A stretch of 64,000 bases of DNA from Oscillospiraceae bacterium (GCA_022787085.1 JALFVE010000047.1:1-64000); one strand, 5' to 3'. Counted from the first letter of the stretch, positions 1-8,898 are shown. Program-made: numbers and translations. Notes: generated from the sequence alone by a model not told the origin.

Positions 1-3
1 GCG

Positions 4-23
4 CATCAAGCTTAAGCTTGATG
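4..23. repeat. Perfect 20-bp palindrome
   Basis: The sequence reads CATCAAGCTTAAGCTTGATG, which equals its own reverse complement. It lies at the window edge outside any convincing gene (the 64-residue ORF starting nearby looks spurious). It could be an operator or part of a hairpin whose context is cut off. Function unknown. Confidence 0.45.
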
Positions 24-60
24 GTCTATCTCCTGTTGAATACAGAAAAGTTGCATAACA

Positions 61-90
61 AAAGCGACCAAAATCGCTTCTGGTCGCTTT
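61..90 (-). terminator. Hairpin terminator downstream of the TetR gene
   Basis: AAAGCGACC and GGTCGCTTT form a 9-bp stem around a 12-nt loop. It lies 68 bp past the stop codon of the minus-strand TetR gene. The A/T ends of the stem make it usable in either direction. Confidence 0.6.
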
Positions 91-157
91 GTATAATTTT
101 TCTTCTAAAACTTTGTCTAACTTTTTGGGGTCAGTTCATTAAGCGGCTGATTTTTTA

Positions 158-757
158 TTATTTATATGCCCTTTCCGCAATTTCATTGGGAACGCCCAGA
201 CCTTTGAGGTAAACCTCCCCGAAATCGGTCAGCATTTCATATGCCCTTGCCCTTTCGCAGGACAGCACTCCTGTGGAGATCAGAGTAGTGAGACCGTGGG
301 TATAGACCATAGCAGCCTGCATGAATTCGGCTGCGGTATCTTCGGAAATGCCGAATTTGCGGGCAATTGCTGCGGCAAGAGCGGAATTTCTTTTGTCGTC
401 AAAAACAAAGCCTGAGCCCTCCGAAAAAACAGTTCCCGATTCGCCGAGCCTGATAAAGCTTACGAGCTTCGGCTCGTCAAATGCCATATCCACATAGACC
501 TTTCCCGTATGCAGAAAGGACATAAGAGGATCGCTGCAGTCGGTACGCATTTTTTCATTGACGTAATTCTGGGCAAATTCGGAAAGCTCCTTTCGGAAAT
601 TCTCCATATTTCCGAAATGCCATGCAACGGGCTGGGTGGAGCAACCTGCCTCTTTTGCCAAAGAGGTTATGTTTATGGAAGAATAGCCGTCTCTCTTTAT
701 CATTTCCAGACCCGTTTGCAGAAGCTTCTCCTTTGGTATGCGAACACTTCTTCCCAT
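158..757 (-). CDS. TetR/AcrR-family transcriptional regulator
   Basis: A 199-residue cytoplasmic one-component regulator of the usual TetR length. Residues about 8-55 form the N-terminal helix-turn-helix (a segment like INITSLAKEAGCSTQPVAWHFG is typical TetR helix 2-3), followed by an all-helical ligand/dimer domain with no recognisable ligand signature. The ATG at 757 is chosen because the HTH starts directly after it. The upstream 70 bp holds two TTAGTAA direct repeats (minus strand) that might be an autoregulatory site. Neighbours are a two-component system on the same strand and nothing visible downstream, so the regulated gene may lie outside the window. Family assignment is firm; target is unknown. 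Confidence 0.85.
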   Translation of the reverse strand: MGRSVRIPKEKLLQTGLEMIKRDGYSSINITSLAKEAGCSTQPVAWHFGNMENFRKELSEFAQNYVNEKMRTDCSDPLMSFLHTGKVYVDMAFDEPKLVSFIRLGESGTVFSEGSGFVFDDKRNSALAAAIARKFGISEDTAAEFMQAAMVYTHGLTTLISTGVLSCERARAYEMLTDFGEVYLKGLGVPNEIAERAYK

Positions 758-826
758 TTAAGCACCCCAATTACTAAACATTATTTACTAATATTATATC
801 ATATGTGAATTATTTGTCAAGCTGTG

Positions 827-2278
827 CTATTGCTCATTGTCGGGTTTTTTGATCCTGTCCATCTCGAACCAGAAGGTGCTGCCTACCCCTTCCTCGGACC
901 TGACTCCGAATCTGAAGCCGTGAAGTATGAATATCTGCTTGACGATGGAAAGTCCCAGACCCGTTCCGATGACCTCACGCTTGTATTTTTCCCCTCGGTA
1001 GTAGCGGTCGAAGATAAGGGGCATAAGCTCCTCGGATATGCCTGCTCCCGTATCGGTGATGGATATTTCGATGGTTTTCGGGGTGCATATCTCCATGATG
1101 TAGACGGATTTTTCCTCACCCGAATAGTTTACGGCGTTATTCACAAGATTGTAGATTATCTGGTCGAATTTGATAAGGTCAGCTTCTCCCCATGCCTCCT
1201 CATCTGCGCTGACGTAGAATTTATATCCGTCACGCTCGGAAAGAAGGGTATATCTCGTCATTATCTCCTTCAATCTGCTGCCCACGCAGAATGGCTCTTT
1301 ATTAAGCTCTGCGGTGCCGTTTTCAAGCTTGGTCAGATCCATGATGTCATTAACAAGCGCTGCAAGGCGGTCGCTTTCCTCGATGATTATCTCCAGATGC
1401 TCCGCTCTTTTTTCGGGATCGTCTCCCGACAGATCCCGTATCATTTCCGCATATGCCTTGACCATTGTAAGGGGCGTGCGCAGGTCGTGGGAGATATTCG
1501 CCATGAGGTCACGGCGCATGGTGTCTACCTTGGTTATCTCGTTGGAGGCATAGTTTAAGGTGTCGGCAAGCTGCTCGGTCTCGGTGTAGCCTCTGCCGTT
1601 GAATTTGACATTATAATCACCCTGCGCCAGCTTCTCCGCCGAGCGGGTTATGCGTACAATAGGCGTTGCCACCAGCCTTGAAAGGAATATGGATATTCCG
1701 AATGCCAGCACCAGCATGGCAAGGCTTACCTGAAGCATCTGCACTCTCAGGATATCCACAGTGGATTCCAGCGGCTCAAGAGATGTATTCAGAAACAGGT
1801 ATCCCGTTGGCTTTTCCTTTGTGCCGATAAGCATGGCGAATATCAGAGTGTTATTTTCAAAGCGGGAGTTCTTTACCTCGGCGTAATATATTCCCGTGGG
1901 ACTTTCATAGGCAAGCTTGCGGTATTTTGCAAGGGATGTCCCCTCGCTGTGGAGAAGGCAGTTTCTCTCCATGATATCATAGGAATACACGCTCAGTCCG
2001 TAGCGGTCCTGGATAAGCACGCAGGTCTCGTTATCATGGGCTATCCTGTCAAGGGAATCGGTGGTGAAGCCGTCGTCTCCCCACTGGGTCAGGATATAAT
2101 TGGCAATTGATGTTATATCGCTGGTTTTTTCCGTCCGATAGGTGGCTTCCAGCGAAAAGGTAAAGGATACCCATATCATCAGAAGTATGCTGATTATGAA
2201 AATGGCGAAATATATCCACACCGTAAAGCGTATGCTGTGAACGCTTTTTATTAACGCCTGCTTCTTACTTTCCCGCAT
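827..2278 (-). CDS. Two-component sensor histidine kinase
   Basis: A 483-residue membrane kinase that should autophosphorylate on histidine and pass phosphate to the response regulator encoded just upstream. Visible parts in order: a transmembrane helix at about 15-40, an extracytoplasmic sensor region of about 130 residues, a second membrane helix at about 180-200, a HAMP linker, the H-box (NISHDLRTPL) at about 265, and a C-terminal HATPase with N box, DTGAGI and GTGLGLSI motifs. The start overlaps the response-regulator stop by 14 bp, showing translational coupling. The signal sensed cannot be read from the sequence; the output resembles the PhoR/VanS class. Confidence 0.92.
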   Translation of the reverse strand: MRESKKQALIKSVHSIRFTVWIYFAIFIISILLMIWVSFTFSLEATYRTEKTSDITSIANYILTQWGDDGFTTDSLDRIAHDNETCVLIQDRYGLSVYSYDIMERNCLLHSEGTSLAKYRKLAYESPTGIYYAEVKNSRFENNTLIFAMLIGTKEKPTGYLFLNTSLEPLESTVDILRVQMLQVSLAMLVLAFGISIFLSRLVATPIVRITRSAEKLAQGDYNVKFNGRGYTETEQLADTLNYASNEITKVDTMRRDLMANISHDLRTPLTMVKAYAEMIRDLSGDDPEKRAEHLEIIIEESDRLAALVNDIMDLTKLENGTAELNKEPFCVGSRLKEIMTRYTLLSERDGYKFYVSADEEAWGEADLIKFDQIIYNLVNNAVNYSGEEKSVYIMEICTPKTIEISITDTGAGISEELMPLIFDRYYRGEKYKREVIGTGLGLSIVKQIFILHGFRFGVRSEEGVGSTFWFEMDRIKKPDNEQ

Positions 2279-2951
2279 CGAACTTGTAGCCCATTCCTCT
2301 CAGTGTGATTATGAATTTGCGGTATTCTCCCAGAGAATTTCTCAGCATTTTTATATGGGTATCCACAGTTCGGTCATCGCCGTAAAAATCATATCCCCAG
2401 ACCTCCTCAAGAAGCTTTTCTCTTGAGAGCGCTATGCCCTTATTGCGCACAAGATAGAAAAGAAGGTCGTATTCCTTGGGAGTGAGGGCTGCGGGAGCTC
2501 CGTCCACCTTGACCACTCTTCCCGACATATCTATTTCCAGACCCTCAAAGGTGAGGGTCTGCTTTTCGGAGGAAGCATCTGCGGGGGCACTGCGCTTTAT
2601 TACCGCTCTTATCCTTGCAAGAAGCTCCTTGGGGGAGAAGGGCTTGGTCACATAATCGTCCACCCCCAGCTCAAAGCCGAAAAGCTTGTCATATTCCTCG
2701 CCCCTTGCCGACAGCATGATAACGGGGGTCTGCTTGGTCTTGCGTATCTCCTTTACCGCTGAGTAGCCGTCCAGCCTTGGCATCATTATATCCATGATGA
2801 TAAGGTCAAAGTCCTCCCTGCGGCATATCTCCACCGCTTCCATGCCGTCCTCTGCCTCAACCGTTTCAAAGCCGTCAAATTTTGCATACTCGCTGATCAC
2901 ATTTCTGATGTTTTTCTCGTCGTCCACGATGAGTATCCTGTTTTTTTCCAT
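2265..2951 (-). CDS. OmpR/PhoB-family response regulator
   Basis: A 228-residue DNA-binding response regulator paired with the downstream kinase. Residues about 3-117 are the receiver domain: acidic pocket VDDE near the start, phospho-acceptor Asp in LIIMDIMMP, and the conserved Lys in VTKPF. Residues about 130-225 form the winged-helix DNA-binding domain (ALTPKEYDLLFYLV, DDRTVDTHIKMLR). The ORF track starts with a GTG at 2960; I prefer the ATG at 2951, because the receiver strand begins immediately after it. Neither start has a strong ribosome site. The regulon is unknown. Confidence 0.92.
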   Translation of the reverse strand: MEKNRILIVDDEKNIRNVISEYAKFDGFETVEAEDGMEAVEICRREDFDLIIMDIMMPRLDGYSAVKEIRKTKQTPVIMLSARGEEYDKLFGFELGVDDYVTKPFSPKELLARIRAVIKRSAPADASSEKQTLTFEGLEIDMSGRVVKVDGAPAALTPKEYDLLFYLVRNKGIALSREKLLEEVWGYDFYGDDRTVDTHIKMLRNSLGEYRKFIITLRGMGYKFDAGK

Positions 2952-3063
2952 TTTTATCACTGCTTTCTGTTATTTTTTCGGAGCATTTTTTTATTAACGC
3001 TATTATAGCACAAGTTTGTGTAATTTTTGTGAAAAGATACGGAAAATGCATGACATAAAAACG

Positions 3064-3094
3064 CAGGTCAGCTCTCCTTCCGGAGACTGACCTG
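3064..3094 (-). terminator. Hairpin terminator after the SGNH esterase gene
   Basis: CAGGTCAG...CTGACCTG with a further TCTCC/GGAGA pair gives a near-continuous stem around a TTC-type loop. It sits just past the esterase stop codon and separates it from the two-component genes. Confidence 0.75.
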
Positions 3095-3106
3095 TGAAAA
3101 ATCATA

Positions 3107-4255
3107 TTACCAGCCCATGATCTCCTTGATCTGTGCGGTGAGCTTATCCGCTGCCTTTGAATGGGTAGCTTCGGTGGGGTGCCAGTCTGCTGCATAGCCG
3201 TCGTCGGGGCTTTGCACATCAAAGGGCATGGCTGTGACCTTTGTATCTCCCGTTTCGGCGGTGTAATTCTCAACTGCCTTTTCCACAAAGGGGTAAAGCT
3301 CATTGCCCATTATTCCCAAGGTGCAGATTATCTGTGCATCGGGATTGTGGGAGCGGATATCCTTTAAGAATTCTGCATATGCTTCGGTGTATTCCGCTGT
3401 TCTCTCCTCTATGTTCTTGGTGTAGGAATTGTCGTTGGTGCCGAGATTTACCACAATAACATCGGGGGTGTAACCTGTGAAATCCCATTCAGCCGTATTG
3501 GGAGCCTTCCCTCTGAAGCTGCCGTATGAGAAGCCCAGCTTATCATAATAGCGTGGGATGGTCTGATTTGCAACCTTCTTTTTGCCGTCCGAATAGCCCG
3601 AAATTATGCCGTAGCCGCTTATTGATACCATGCTGTGGTCGGCATTCAGGTTCTGAGCGGTCTTATATGCATAGGTTTTTGTAACGTCCTCGGTTGTGGT
3701 GGAGAAATGATTATCCCTGTTCTCGTCATCAACGCCGTAGCCGCAGGTGATGGAATCTCCCACAAATTCAATGAAATGCTCCTTTTTCTCTGCGGGCTTT
3801 ATGTCTCCGCCCTCCACTGTAATGGACTTTACAGCGCAGGTTGACATTGCTGTTTCCGAGAGCTTGATGATGCTAATCTCGCAGTCGGCGGGGGTATCGC
3901 TTTCAAATACGGTGTAGGTTTCCTCCGCATGGTCGATCATGTCATCAACCACTCTTTCGCCGTTCACATAAATGGCGATCCTTGCCTGATTGTCCGCATT
4001 ATCGGGCTTTTCGGCATTGTCGTCTCCTGCTATGACCACCTCTGCCTTTGTGCCGTTAAAGGTGAATTCAGCTCCCGAGCCTGAAAAGGCAAGCCAGAGC
4101 ATATCCTCGGTGAGCATCGTTCTGCCAAGGGGCTTTACGTTTTCGGCGGACGGAATGAAGGTCTTTACGGCGGGAGTTTTTTCGCCTGTGCAGGCGGCCA
4201 TGCTGAGAGTCATTCCCGCTGCGCAGATGAGGGACAACAGCTTTTGCAAATTCAT
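3107..4255 (-). CDS. SGNH/GDSL esterase lipoprotein, CE2-like
   Basis: A 382-residue exported lipoprotein, probably an acetyl esterase acting on acetylated plant polysaccharide. The signal peptide ends in a lipobox (MTLSMAAC, Cys about 21). Residues about 35-150 look like the N-terminal jelly-roll domain of carbohydrate esterase family 2, and about 165-380 form the SGNH hydrolase. The nucleophile is in FVGDSITCGYG, block III is LGTNDN, and the catalytic histidine is in DWHPTEATH near the C terminus. The two-domain order fits CE2 better than a plain GDSL lipase. It is monocistronic with its own terminator. Substrate is inferred from the family, not shown. Confidence 0.82.
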   Translation of the reverse strand: MNLQKLLSLICAAGMTLSMAACTGEKTPAVKTFIPSAENVKPLGRTMLTEDMLWLAFSGSGAEFTFNGTKAEVVIAGDDNAEKPDNADNQARIAIYVNGERVVDDMIDHAEETYTVFESDTPADCEISIIKLSETAMSTCAVKSITVEGGDIKPAEKKEHFIEFVGDSITCGYGVDDENRDNHFSTTTEDVTKTYAYKTAQNLNADHSMVSISGYGIISGYSDGKKKVANQTIPRYYDKLGFSYGSFRGKAPNTAEWDFTGYTPDVIVVNLGTNDNSYTKNIEERTAEYTEAYAEFLKDIRSHNPDAQIICTLGIMGNELYPFVEKAVENYTAETGDTKVTAMPFDVQSPDDGYAADWHPTEATHSKAADKLTAQIKEIMGW

Positions 4256-4339
4256 GCTTTTTCTCTTCCTTTCGGTTTTTTTATTATATCAATTGTACCA
4301 TTTAAGATGAGGATTGTCAAGGAGCGCTTCATATTTCTG

Positions 4340-4368
4340 TTGAAAAAGAAAAAAATATATGCTATAAT
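4340..4368 (+). promoter_or_regulatory. Sigma-A-type promoter for the 717-residue lipoprotein gene
   Basis: TTGAAA at 4340 and TATAAT at 4363 are separated by exactly 17 bp, about 60 bp upstream of the start codon. Confidence 0.7.
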
Positions 4369-4430
4369 TTTTTCAAGGGATAAATTTTTATAGCGGGTTT
4401 ATATGATCGGGCGAAAGGGACGGGATAAAC

Positions 4431-6584
4431 ATGAACAAAAGGATAGCTGCGGGTATTATTGCAATGCTTTTATGTGCAGGCTTTTCTGCCTGCAATTCGG
4501 AGGAAAATGCAGTTTCGGATATCCCTGAAACGGCGCAGGAATTTTCCGAGGCAGCGGTTTTGGACGATAATGCGGCATTTACAGACAGCGAGACGGTCAC
4601 AGAAGCTATGCAAACCGAGCAGGATGAATTGCCGAAGCCCCCTATCGGTACTCTTTCCTCGGCGGACACCTCGGATTACGGGGAGCGGTTCTGCGGGTGG
4701 AAATATGACAGCTTCTCAGTTTGCGGCACTGCTTCGGAATTTTTTGAAATGGGCGGCAGCGGGGAAATGCTGTCCGCTGCCGAAAACGCTGTGAGGGAAT
4801 CTGATATTTTCAAGGAAAACGAGCGTATTTGTCAGACTGCGGAGCTTGGTGAGGACGGGGTTTTCTATTACACTTTAGACGATGGAGACGAGATTCGGCA
4901 AAGAGGCGTTTTTTCCTGTTCCTCTCCTTGGGTGGACGAAAACGGTCATGCGGTCATAAGCTTTAAAAGTGCTGCCTGTGAGGACTTTGACGGGGACGGG
5001 GAAAAGGAAGCCTTTATTATTATGACTATCCCTTCCTTTGATACGTTCAGCCTTAGCGAGGACTGCGCTGCTTATGTTGATCCCTCGGGGAAGGCGAGCT
5101 TCCTTTGCAGCGGCATTGACGGTGATATGAAGCTTATCCGATACAGGGACTTTGCTCATATCGGGTTCAGCTTCGGCTGCAATAATATCACAACCTTTTC
5201 GGAAATTTATGCTGTGGAAAACGGCTCTGCAAGACTTGTACGCAAATGCGCTTTTCTTGGAGAAAAAGAGGGAATTGCCATGTCTGAAAGTGCTCCCCAG
5301 GCTCCGGGCAGCTGGCTTATCGTATGGGACAATATTGACAGGCAGTACAGGGAGATCGCCTCCGAGAAGGCTCCCGAGGGGCTTGCGGAGGAGATTTATA
5401 ATTCCTCTGTTTTATATGATATCAAGGAATATTTTTCCTTCACCGATACTCCCGAATGGCTTGCTTCTCCCGAGAGCCTTTCCGAGGTCATGAGCGTTTA
5501 CGGCGGAAAATATATCTGCATCGGCGACTTTTTTAACAGCTGCGTTCTTGAATATGACGGCGGGGAGCTTTTTTTAAGAAATGACAGGTTTATTTCTTCG
5601 GGCGGGGATTCGGAGCTTATTTACGCCGATCTTTCGGCTGCACAGGAAAAGGGCGTTCCCGAACCCGTTCCCGAGGGTGCGGATAATATGAGCGTTTCGG
5701 ACTATTCTATCAGCGAGGAGGGCGTTTTTTATTCCGAGGAGGAGCTTTTTGAGGCGGGCGGCGGTGAGCTTTATAACGCTGCTCTGAATATTGTCAAGCA
5801 GAGCAGGTATTTCGGAAAGATATCCTATCAGCTCGGCAATGCAGAGAAAAACGGCAATACATACACATTCCCGAATCCGACCTATGCGGGGGGAGACGTG
5901 GAAAGGGAGAGCTATACCTATGCCCCCGATTATTTTATGGACGGGGAGCTTGTTCCTCTGTTTTGCGCAGCCGCCCTTGAGGACTTCGACGGGGACGGGA
6001 ATAAAGAGGCATTTATTACCTTCCGTCTGCCCTATAAGGGATATTATTTCGACCTTTCGGGAGAAAAATCCGAAATTGAGATCGCTGCTTTTGTTTCCTC
6101 CGATGGCAGGGCTGAGATCGTCTGCGAGGAAGGCTTTCTGAACCGCTTTGACAAATTCCGCCTTATCCGCTATGAGGGGGAGGCACATCTTCTTGCGGGT
6201 GAGGACAGCGGCAGGATCTATTCCCTGAGAAACGGCTCTCCGAGGCTTGAGCTTTCCGCCGTTTCTCCCGATGGGAACGGCGTGAGCTTTAACAGACGGA
6301 TTTTTTACAGCGGTGATCTGAAAAAATACTGCTATGCGGAATATCTGCCCTTGGACGGGGATATTCTTGAGGCTCTTAAAAAAAGCCCTGCCGCAAAGTC
6401 TCTCACAAACGGAGCTATGCCGCCCCGAAGAGCTTGGATATGCGGCGGCAGATACATTGTTACCGACTGCTATCCCTTTGGCGAATACCTTTACGAAAAC
6501 GGCGGATTTACAAGGATATCCGATTACGGCGGCGGTGTGCCCGCTTCAAACAGCGAGCTTGACTGCTATGATGTGATTTTCTGA
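4431..6584 (+). CDS. Large lipoprotein with two internal repeats, function unknown
   Basis: A 717-residue secreted lipoprotein (lipobox LCAGFSAC, Cys 21) that I do not recognise as a named family. The body is an internal duplication: each half contains a predicted body of about 300 residues with one acidic EF-hand-like loop, DFDGDGEKEAF in the first half and DFDGDGNKEAF in the second. The loops match the calcium-binding pattern of FG-GAP/VCBS or dockerin-type loops, but the surrounding sequence lacks the rest of those domains. The region after the signal is Glu/Asp/Ser/Thr-rich and looks like a flexible stalk. It has its own promoter and no obvious operon partner. A cell-surface calcium-binding role is plausible only from the loops. 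Confidence 0.75.
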   Translation: MNKRIAAGIIAMLLCAGFSACNSEENAVSDIPETAQEFSEAAVLDDNAAFTDSETVTEAMQTEQDELPKPPIGTLSSADTSDYGERFCGWKYDSFSVCGTASEFFEMGGSGEMLSAAENAVRESDIFKENERICQTAELGEDGVFYYTLDDGDEIRQRGVFSCSSPWVDENGHAVISFKSAACEDFDGDGEKEAFIIMTIPSFDTFSLSEDCAAYVDPSGKASFLCSGIDGDMKLIRYRDFAHIGFSFGCNNITTFSEIYAVENGSARLVRKCAFLGEKEGIAMSESAPQAPGSWLIVWDNIDRQYREIASEKAPEGLAEEIYNSSVLYDIKEYFSFTDTPEWLASPESLSEVMSVYGGKYICIGDFFNSCVLEYDGGELFLRNDRFISSGGDSELIYADLSAAQEKGVPEPVPEGADNMSVSDYSISEEGVFYSEEELFEAGGGELYNAALNIVKQSRYFGKISYQLGNAEKNGNTYTFPNPTYAGGDVERESYTYAPDYFMDGELVPLFCAAALEDFDGDGNKEAFITFRLPYKGYYFDLSGEKSEIEIAAFVSSDGRAEIVCEEGFLNRFDKFRLIRYEGEAHLLAGEDSGRIYSLRNGSPRLELSAVSPDGNGVSFNRRIFYSGDLKKYCYAEYLPLDGDILEALKKSPAAKSLTNGAMPPRRAWICGGRYIVTDCYPFGEYLYENGGFTRISDYGGGVPASNSELDCYDVIF

Positions 6585-6591
6585 ACCCCTC

Positions 6592-6620
6592 TTGAAAATA
6601 TTTTCCGAATGTGGTAAAAT
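6592..6620 (+). promoter_or_regulatory. Promoter for the exonuclease gene
   Basis: TTGAAA and TAAAAT with 17-bp spacing lie between the lipoprotein stop and the exonuclease start. Confidence 0.6.
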
Positions 6621-6657
6621 ATTCTAAGCAAGATTATTTCATAAAGGAGACGGGCAT

Positions 6658-7314
6658 ATGCCGAGAAATCACAGAAAGATCATTCTTGATCTGGAATTTA
6701 ATCCTGTGAGAGAGCCTGAGATAAGAGAGAAAATGCGCAGCGAGATCATCGAGATCGGCGCTGTGATGCTGGATGATTCCCTTGCCGAGATAGGCTCCTT
6801 TGACGAATACATAAAGCCGGAATATAACGCTGTGGAGGACAAGATATCAAGGCTTACTGGCATCACTAACGATCAGCTGGAGAACTGCGGGGATTTTGAC
6901 TGCGTTATGCACAGATTCATGGACTGGATCGGCGACAAGCCCTTTTCTCTTTATTCATGGAGCCTTACCGACATGAACGTTATGCTGGACGAGATCGATT
7001 TTAAATGCCCAGAGGACGAAAGCTATGACAGGTTTTTCGTGAGATGGATCGATTTACAGAAAATTTATCAGCGGATGATGGGCTTTTACAAGTCCATGGG
7101 GCTGACTAATGCTCTGGGCTCCCTTGGCATCTACTTTGACGGAACCGAGCACGGCGCTCTTGCCGACGCCCGCAACACTGCCGCTATTATGCGGGTTATG
7201 AGCGACGGGGAGAAGATGAAAAGTATCCGCAGCCGCTCTCATGTTACTTACAATACTGCCGATTCCTCGGGCTTTTCTCTGGGGAATATCACTATTAAGA
7301 AAAAAGGAAAATGA
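6658..7314 (+). CDS. DEDDh-family 3'-5' exonuclease
   Basis: A 218-residue cytoplasmic exonuclease of the DnaQ/KapD type. The catalytic acids are visible: the Asp-x-Glu pair in ILDLEFNP (about 11-13), a second-motif Asp in SWSLTDMNVML, and the His/Asp of motif III in HGALADARNTAAI. This set predicts metal-dependent removal of nucleotides from DNA or RNA 3' ends. It carries no polymerase or helicase domain, so it resembles the stand-alone KapD/ERI-1-like exonucleases. The last 25 residues are basic and probably disordered. A ribosome site (AAAGGAG) precedes the ATG. Substrate preference is not determinable. Confidence 0.88.
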   Translation: MPRNHRKIILDLEFNPVREPEIREKMRSEIIEIGAVMLDDSLAEIGSFDEYIKPEYNAVEDKISRLTGITNDQLENCGDFDCVMHRFMDWIGDKPFSLYSWSLTDMNVMLDEIDFKCPEDESYDRFFVRWIDLQKIYQRMMGFYKSMGLTNALGSLGIYFDGTEHGALADARNTAAIMRVMSDGEKMKSIRSRSHVTYNTADSSGFSLGNITIKKKGK

Positions 7315-7321
7315 TTTGTCT

Positions 7322-7348
7322 GCCGTGCCTTTCGGGTACGGCTTTTTT
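7322..7348 (+). terminator. Rho-independent terminator after the exonuclease
   Basis: GCCGT/ACGGC stem around a small loop followed by TTTTTT, directly after the exonuclease stop codon. Confidence 0.75.
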
Positions 7349-7420
7349 GTGCTAAATCAACAAACTTGGGCTTTGAAGGGATCTTGTTTAGTGCAAGGCT
7401 ATGATTTTGGGCTTCGGGGC

Positions 7421-7448
7421 TTGAATTGCTTCCTTTGTGTGGTATAAT
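7421..7448 (+). promoter_or_regulatory. Promoter upstream of the cobalamin riboswitch
   Basis: TTGAAT and TATAAT with 16-bp spacing, about 50 bp upstream of the riboswitch core. Confidence 0.6.
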
Positions 7449-7499
7449 TTAAGTTGGCAGAGTATGCATACAAGCCGTAACTTACAAATTTAATAAAGA

Positions 7500-7700
7500 T
7501 AAACGGTGCCCCGGCGGGCTTATTGGTTTTTGTCCGGTCCGGGGGTAAAAGGGAAGCAGGTGCGATTCCTGCGCGATCTCGTCACTGTGATAAGGGAATG
7601 AACGGGCTTGCTTTTTAATAGGCAGTCACTGACCGTTCGGTCGGGAAGACGCTCGTGAGTGTTGATCTTTAAGCCGGGAAACCTGCCGCTTATCTGTACA
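7500..7700 (+). promoter_or_regulatory. Cobalamin (B12) riboswitch
   Basis: The conserved riboswitch blocks are present in order: GGTGCC near 7505, AAAGGGAAGCAGGTGCGATTCCTGC at 7547-7572 region, a CACTGT-type block (CGTCACTGTGA), and the B12 box GCCGGGAAACCTGCC at about 7673-7687. Binding of adenosyl- or another cobalamin should lower expression of the downstream chelatase gene. Between aptamer and gene, a CGCC...GGCG hairpin (7767-7787) could be part of the expression platform, but it lacks a clean U-run. Confidence 0.9.
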
Positions 7701-7875
7701 GGGAATATGCCTTCATAACGCATGATTCCCAAGATCACGAGGTATTGATCGTACGTTTTCAGGCATCGCCGAAAAATTATTTTGGCGGGGTCTTGTTTGC
7801 TGTACCCTTCTTACGCTTCGTAGGAGGGGATTTTTTGTCAGTCAATGCCTCCGAATTTTACGGAGGAAGGTTTTT

Positions 7876-8898
7876 ATGAAAAAAATTCGTTTTGTTATTG
7901 CGGCGCTGATGGCGCTGTCGTTACTTACTGCCTGCGGCGGAAATAATTCCGATAATTCTTCGGAAACCCTTTCCGATGCTGTTTCGTCTGAGGAGACATC
8001 TCAGTCAGAGGATGCCGTTCAGAGCGAATATGCCGAGGCGGCAGAGGACGAGGAAAATTATGATACGGGGGACGCTTCTTTGGATAATATAAGAAACGGG
8101 GACAACATCGGCGAAAATGAGCTGCTTGCGGTGAGCTTCGGCACAAGCTACAATGACAGCCGCCGTCTGACGGTGGGCGCTATCGAGAACGACCTTGAAG
8201 CGGCATTTCCCGAGTTTTCCGTCAGGAGGGGCTTTACCTCAAATATTATTATCGACCATGTTATGAAAAGAGACGGGATCCTTATTGATGACATTGACGC
8301 TGCTCTTTCCCGTGCTGCGGACAACGGGGTCAAAAATCTTATTATTCAGCCTACTCATCTTATGAACGGCATTGAATATGACGAGATCGTTGAAAAGGCG
8401 GCGAATTACTCAGACGCCTTCGAGAAGGTGGTTTTCGGTGAGCCGCTCCTTACAAGCGACGAGGACATCAGCCGTGTGGTTAAGGCTGTTACCGAGGATA
8501 CAAAGGCTTATAACGATGGAAATACTGCCGTTTGCTTTATGGGTCACGGAACCGAACATTCCGCAAATGCTGTTTATGAGAAGCTGCAGGACGCTTTTGT
8601 GAGCGGCGGCTTTGACAACTATTTCATCGGTACTGTGGAGGCTTCGCCCTCCCTTGAGGACGTTATGGCTGCCGTTAAGAACGGCGGCTACAGCAGAGTT
8701 GTTCTTCAGCCGATGATGGTGGTTGCGGGCGATCATGCCAACAACGACATGGCAGGCGATGAGGACGGTTCGTGGAAAAGGGCTTTCGAGGACGAGGGCT
8801 TTGAGGTTATTTGCGTTCTCAAGGGCTTAGGTGAGATCGAAGAGATAAGGCAGATATATGTTGATCACGCAAGGGCTGCTATTGATTCTCTTAACTGA
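7876..8898 (+). CDS. cbiK: Exported CbiK-type anaerobic cobalt chelatase lipoprotein
   Basis: A 340-residue lipoprotein (lipobox SLLTAC, Cys about 20) followed by an acidic linker and a complete CbiK-type class II chelatase from about residue 75. Motifs include the first-strand VSFGTSYNDSR, PTHLMNG, the metal-site histidine region FMGHGTEHSAN, and PMMVVAGDHANNDMAGDEDGSWK near the second active-site histidine. CbiK normally inserts Co2+ into sirohydrochlorin in the cytoplasm during anaerobic B12 synthesis. Here the signal peptide places it outside the membrane, as in the periplasmic CbiK described from Desulfovibrio. It sits directly under a B12 riboswitch and beside an iron/corrinoid-type uptake operon, so a role in metal or tetrapyrrole scavenging is more likely than de novo synthesis. 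An AGGAGG-type ribosome site supports the ATG. Confidence 0.9.
   Translation: MKKIRFVIAALMALSLLTACGGNNSDNSSETLSDAVSSEETSQSEDAVQSEYAEAAEDEENYDTGDASLDNIRNGDNIGENELLAVSFGTSYNDSRRLTVGAIENDLEAAFPEFSVRRGFTSNIIIDHVMKRDGILIDDIDAALSRAADNGVKNLIIQPTHLMNGIEYDEIVEKAANYSDAFEKVVFGEPLLTSDEDISRVVKAVTEDTKAYNDGNTAVCFMGHGTEHSANAVYEKLQDAFVSGGFDNYFIGTVEASPSLEDVMAAVKNGGYSRVVLQPMMVVAGDHANNDMAGDEDGSWKRAFEDEGFEVICVLKGLGEIEEIRQIYVDHARAAIDSLN

Noticed and set aside
824-1558. Long plus-strand ORF of 244 codons
   Set aside because: Lies entirely antisense to the histidine kinase gene, which has clear motifs and translational coupling.
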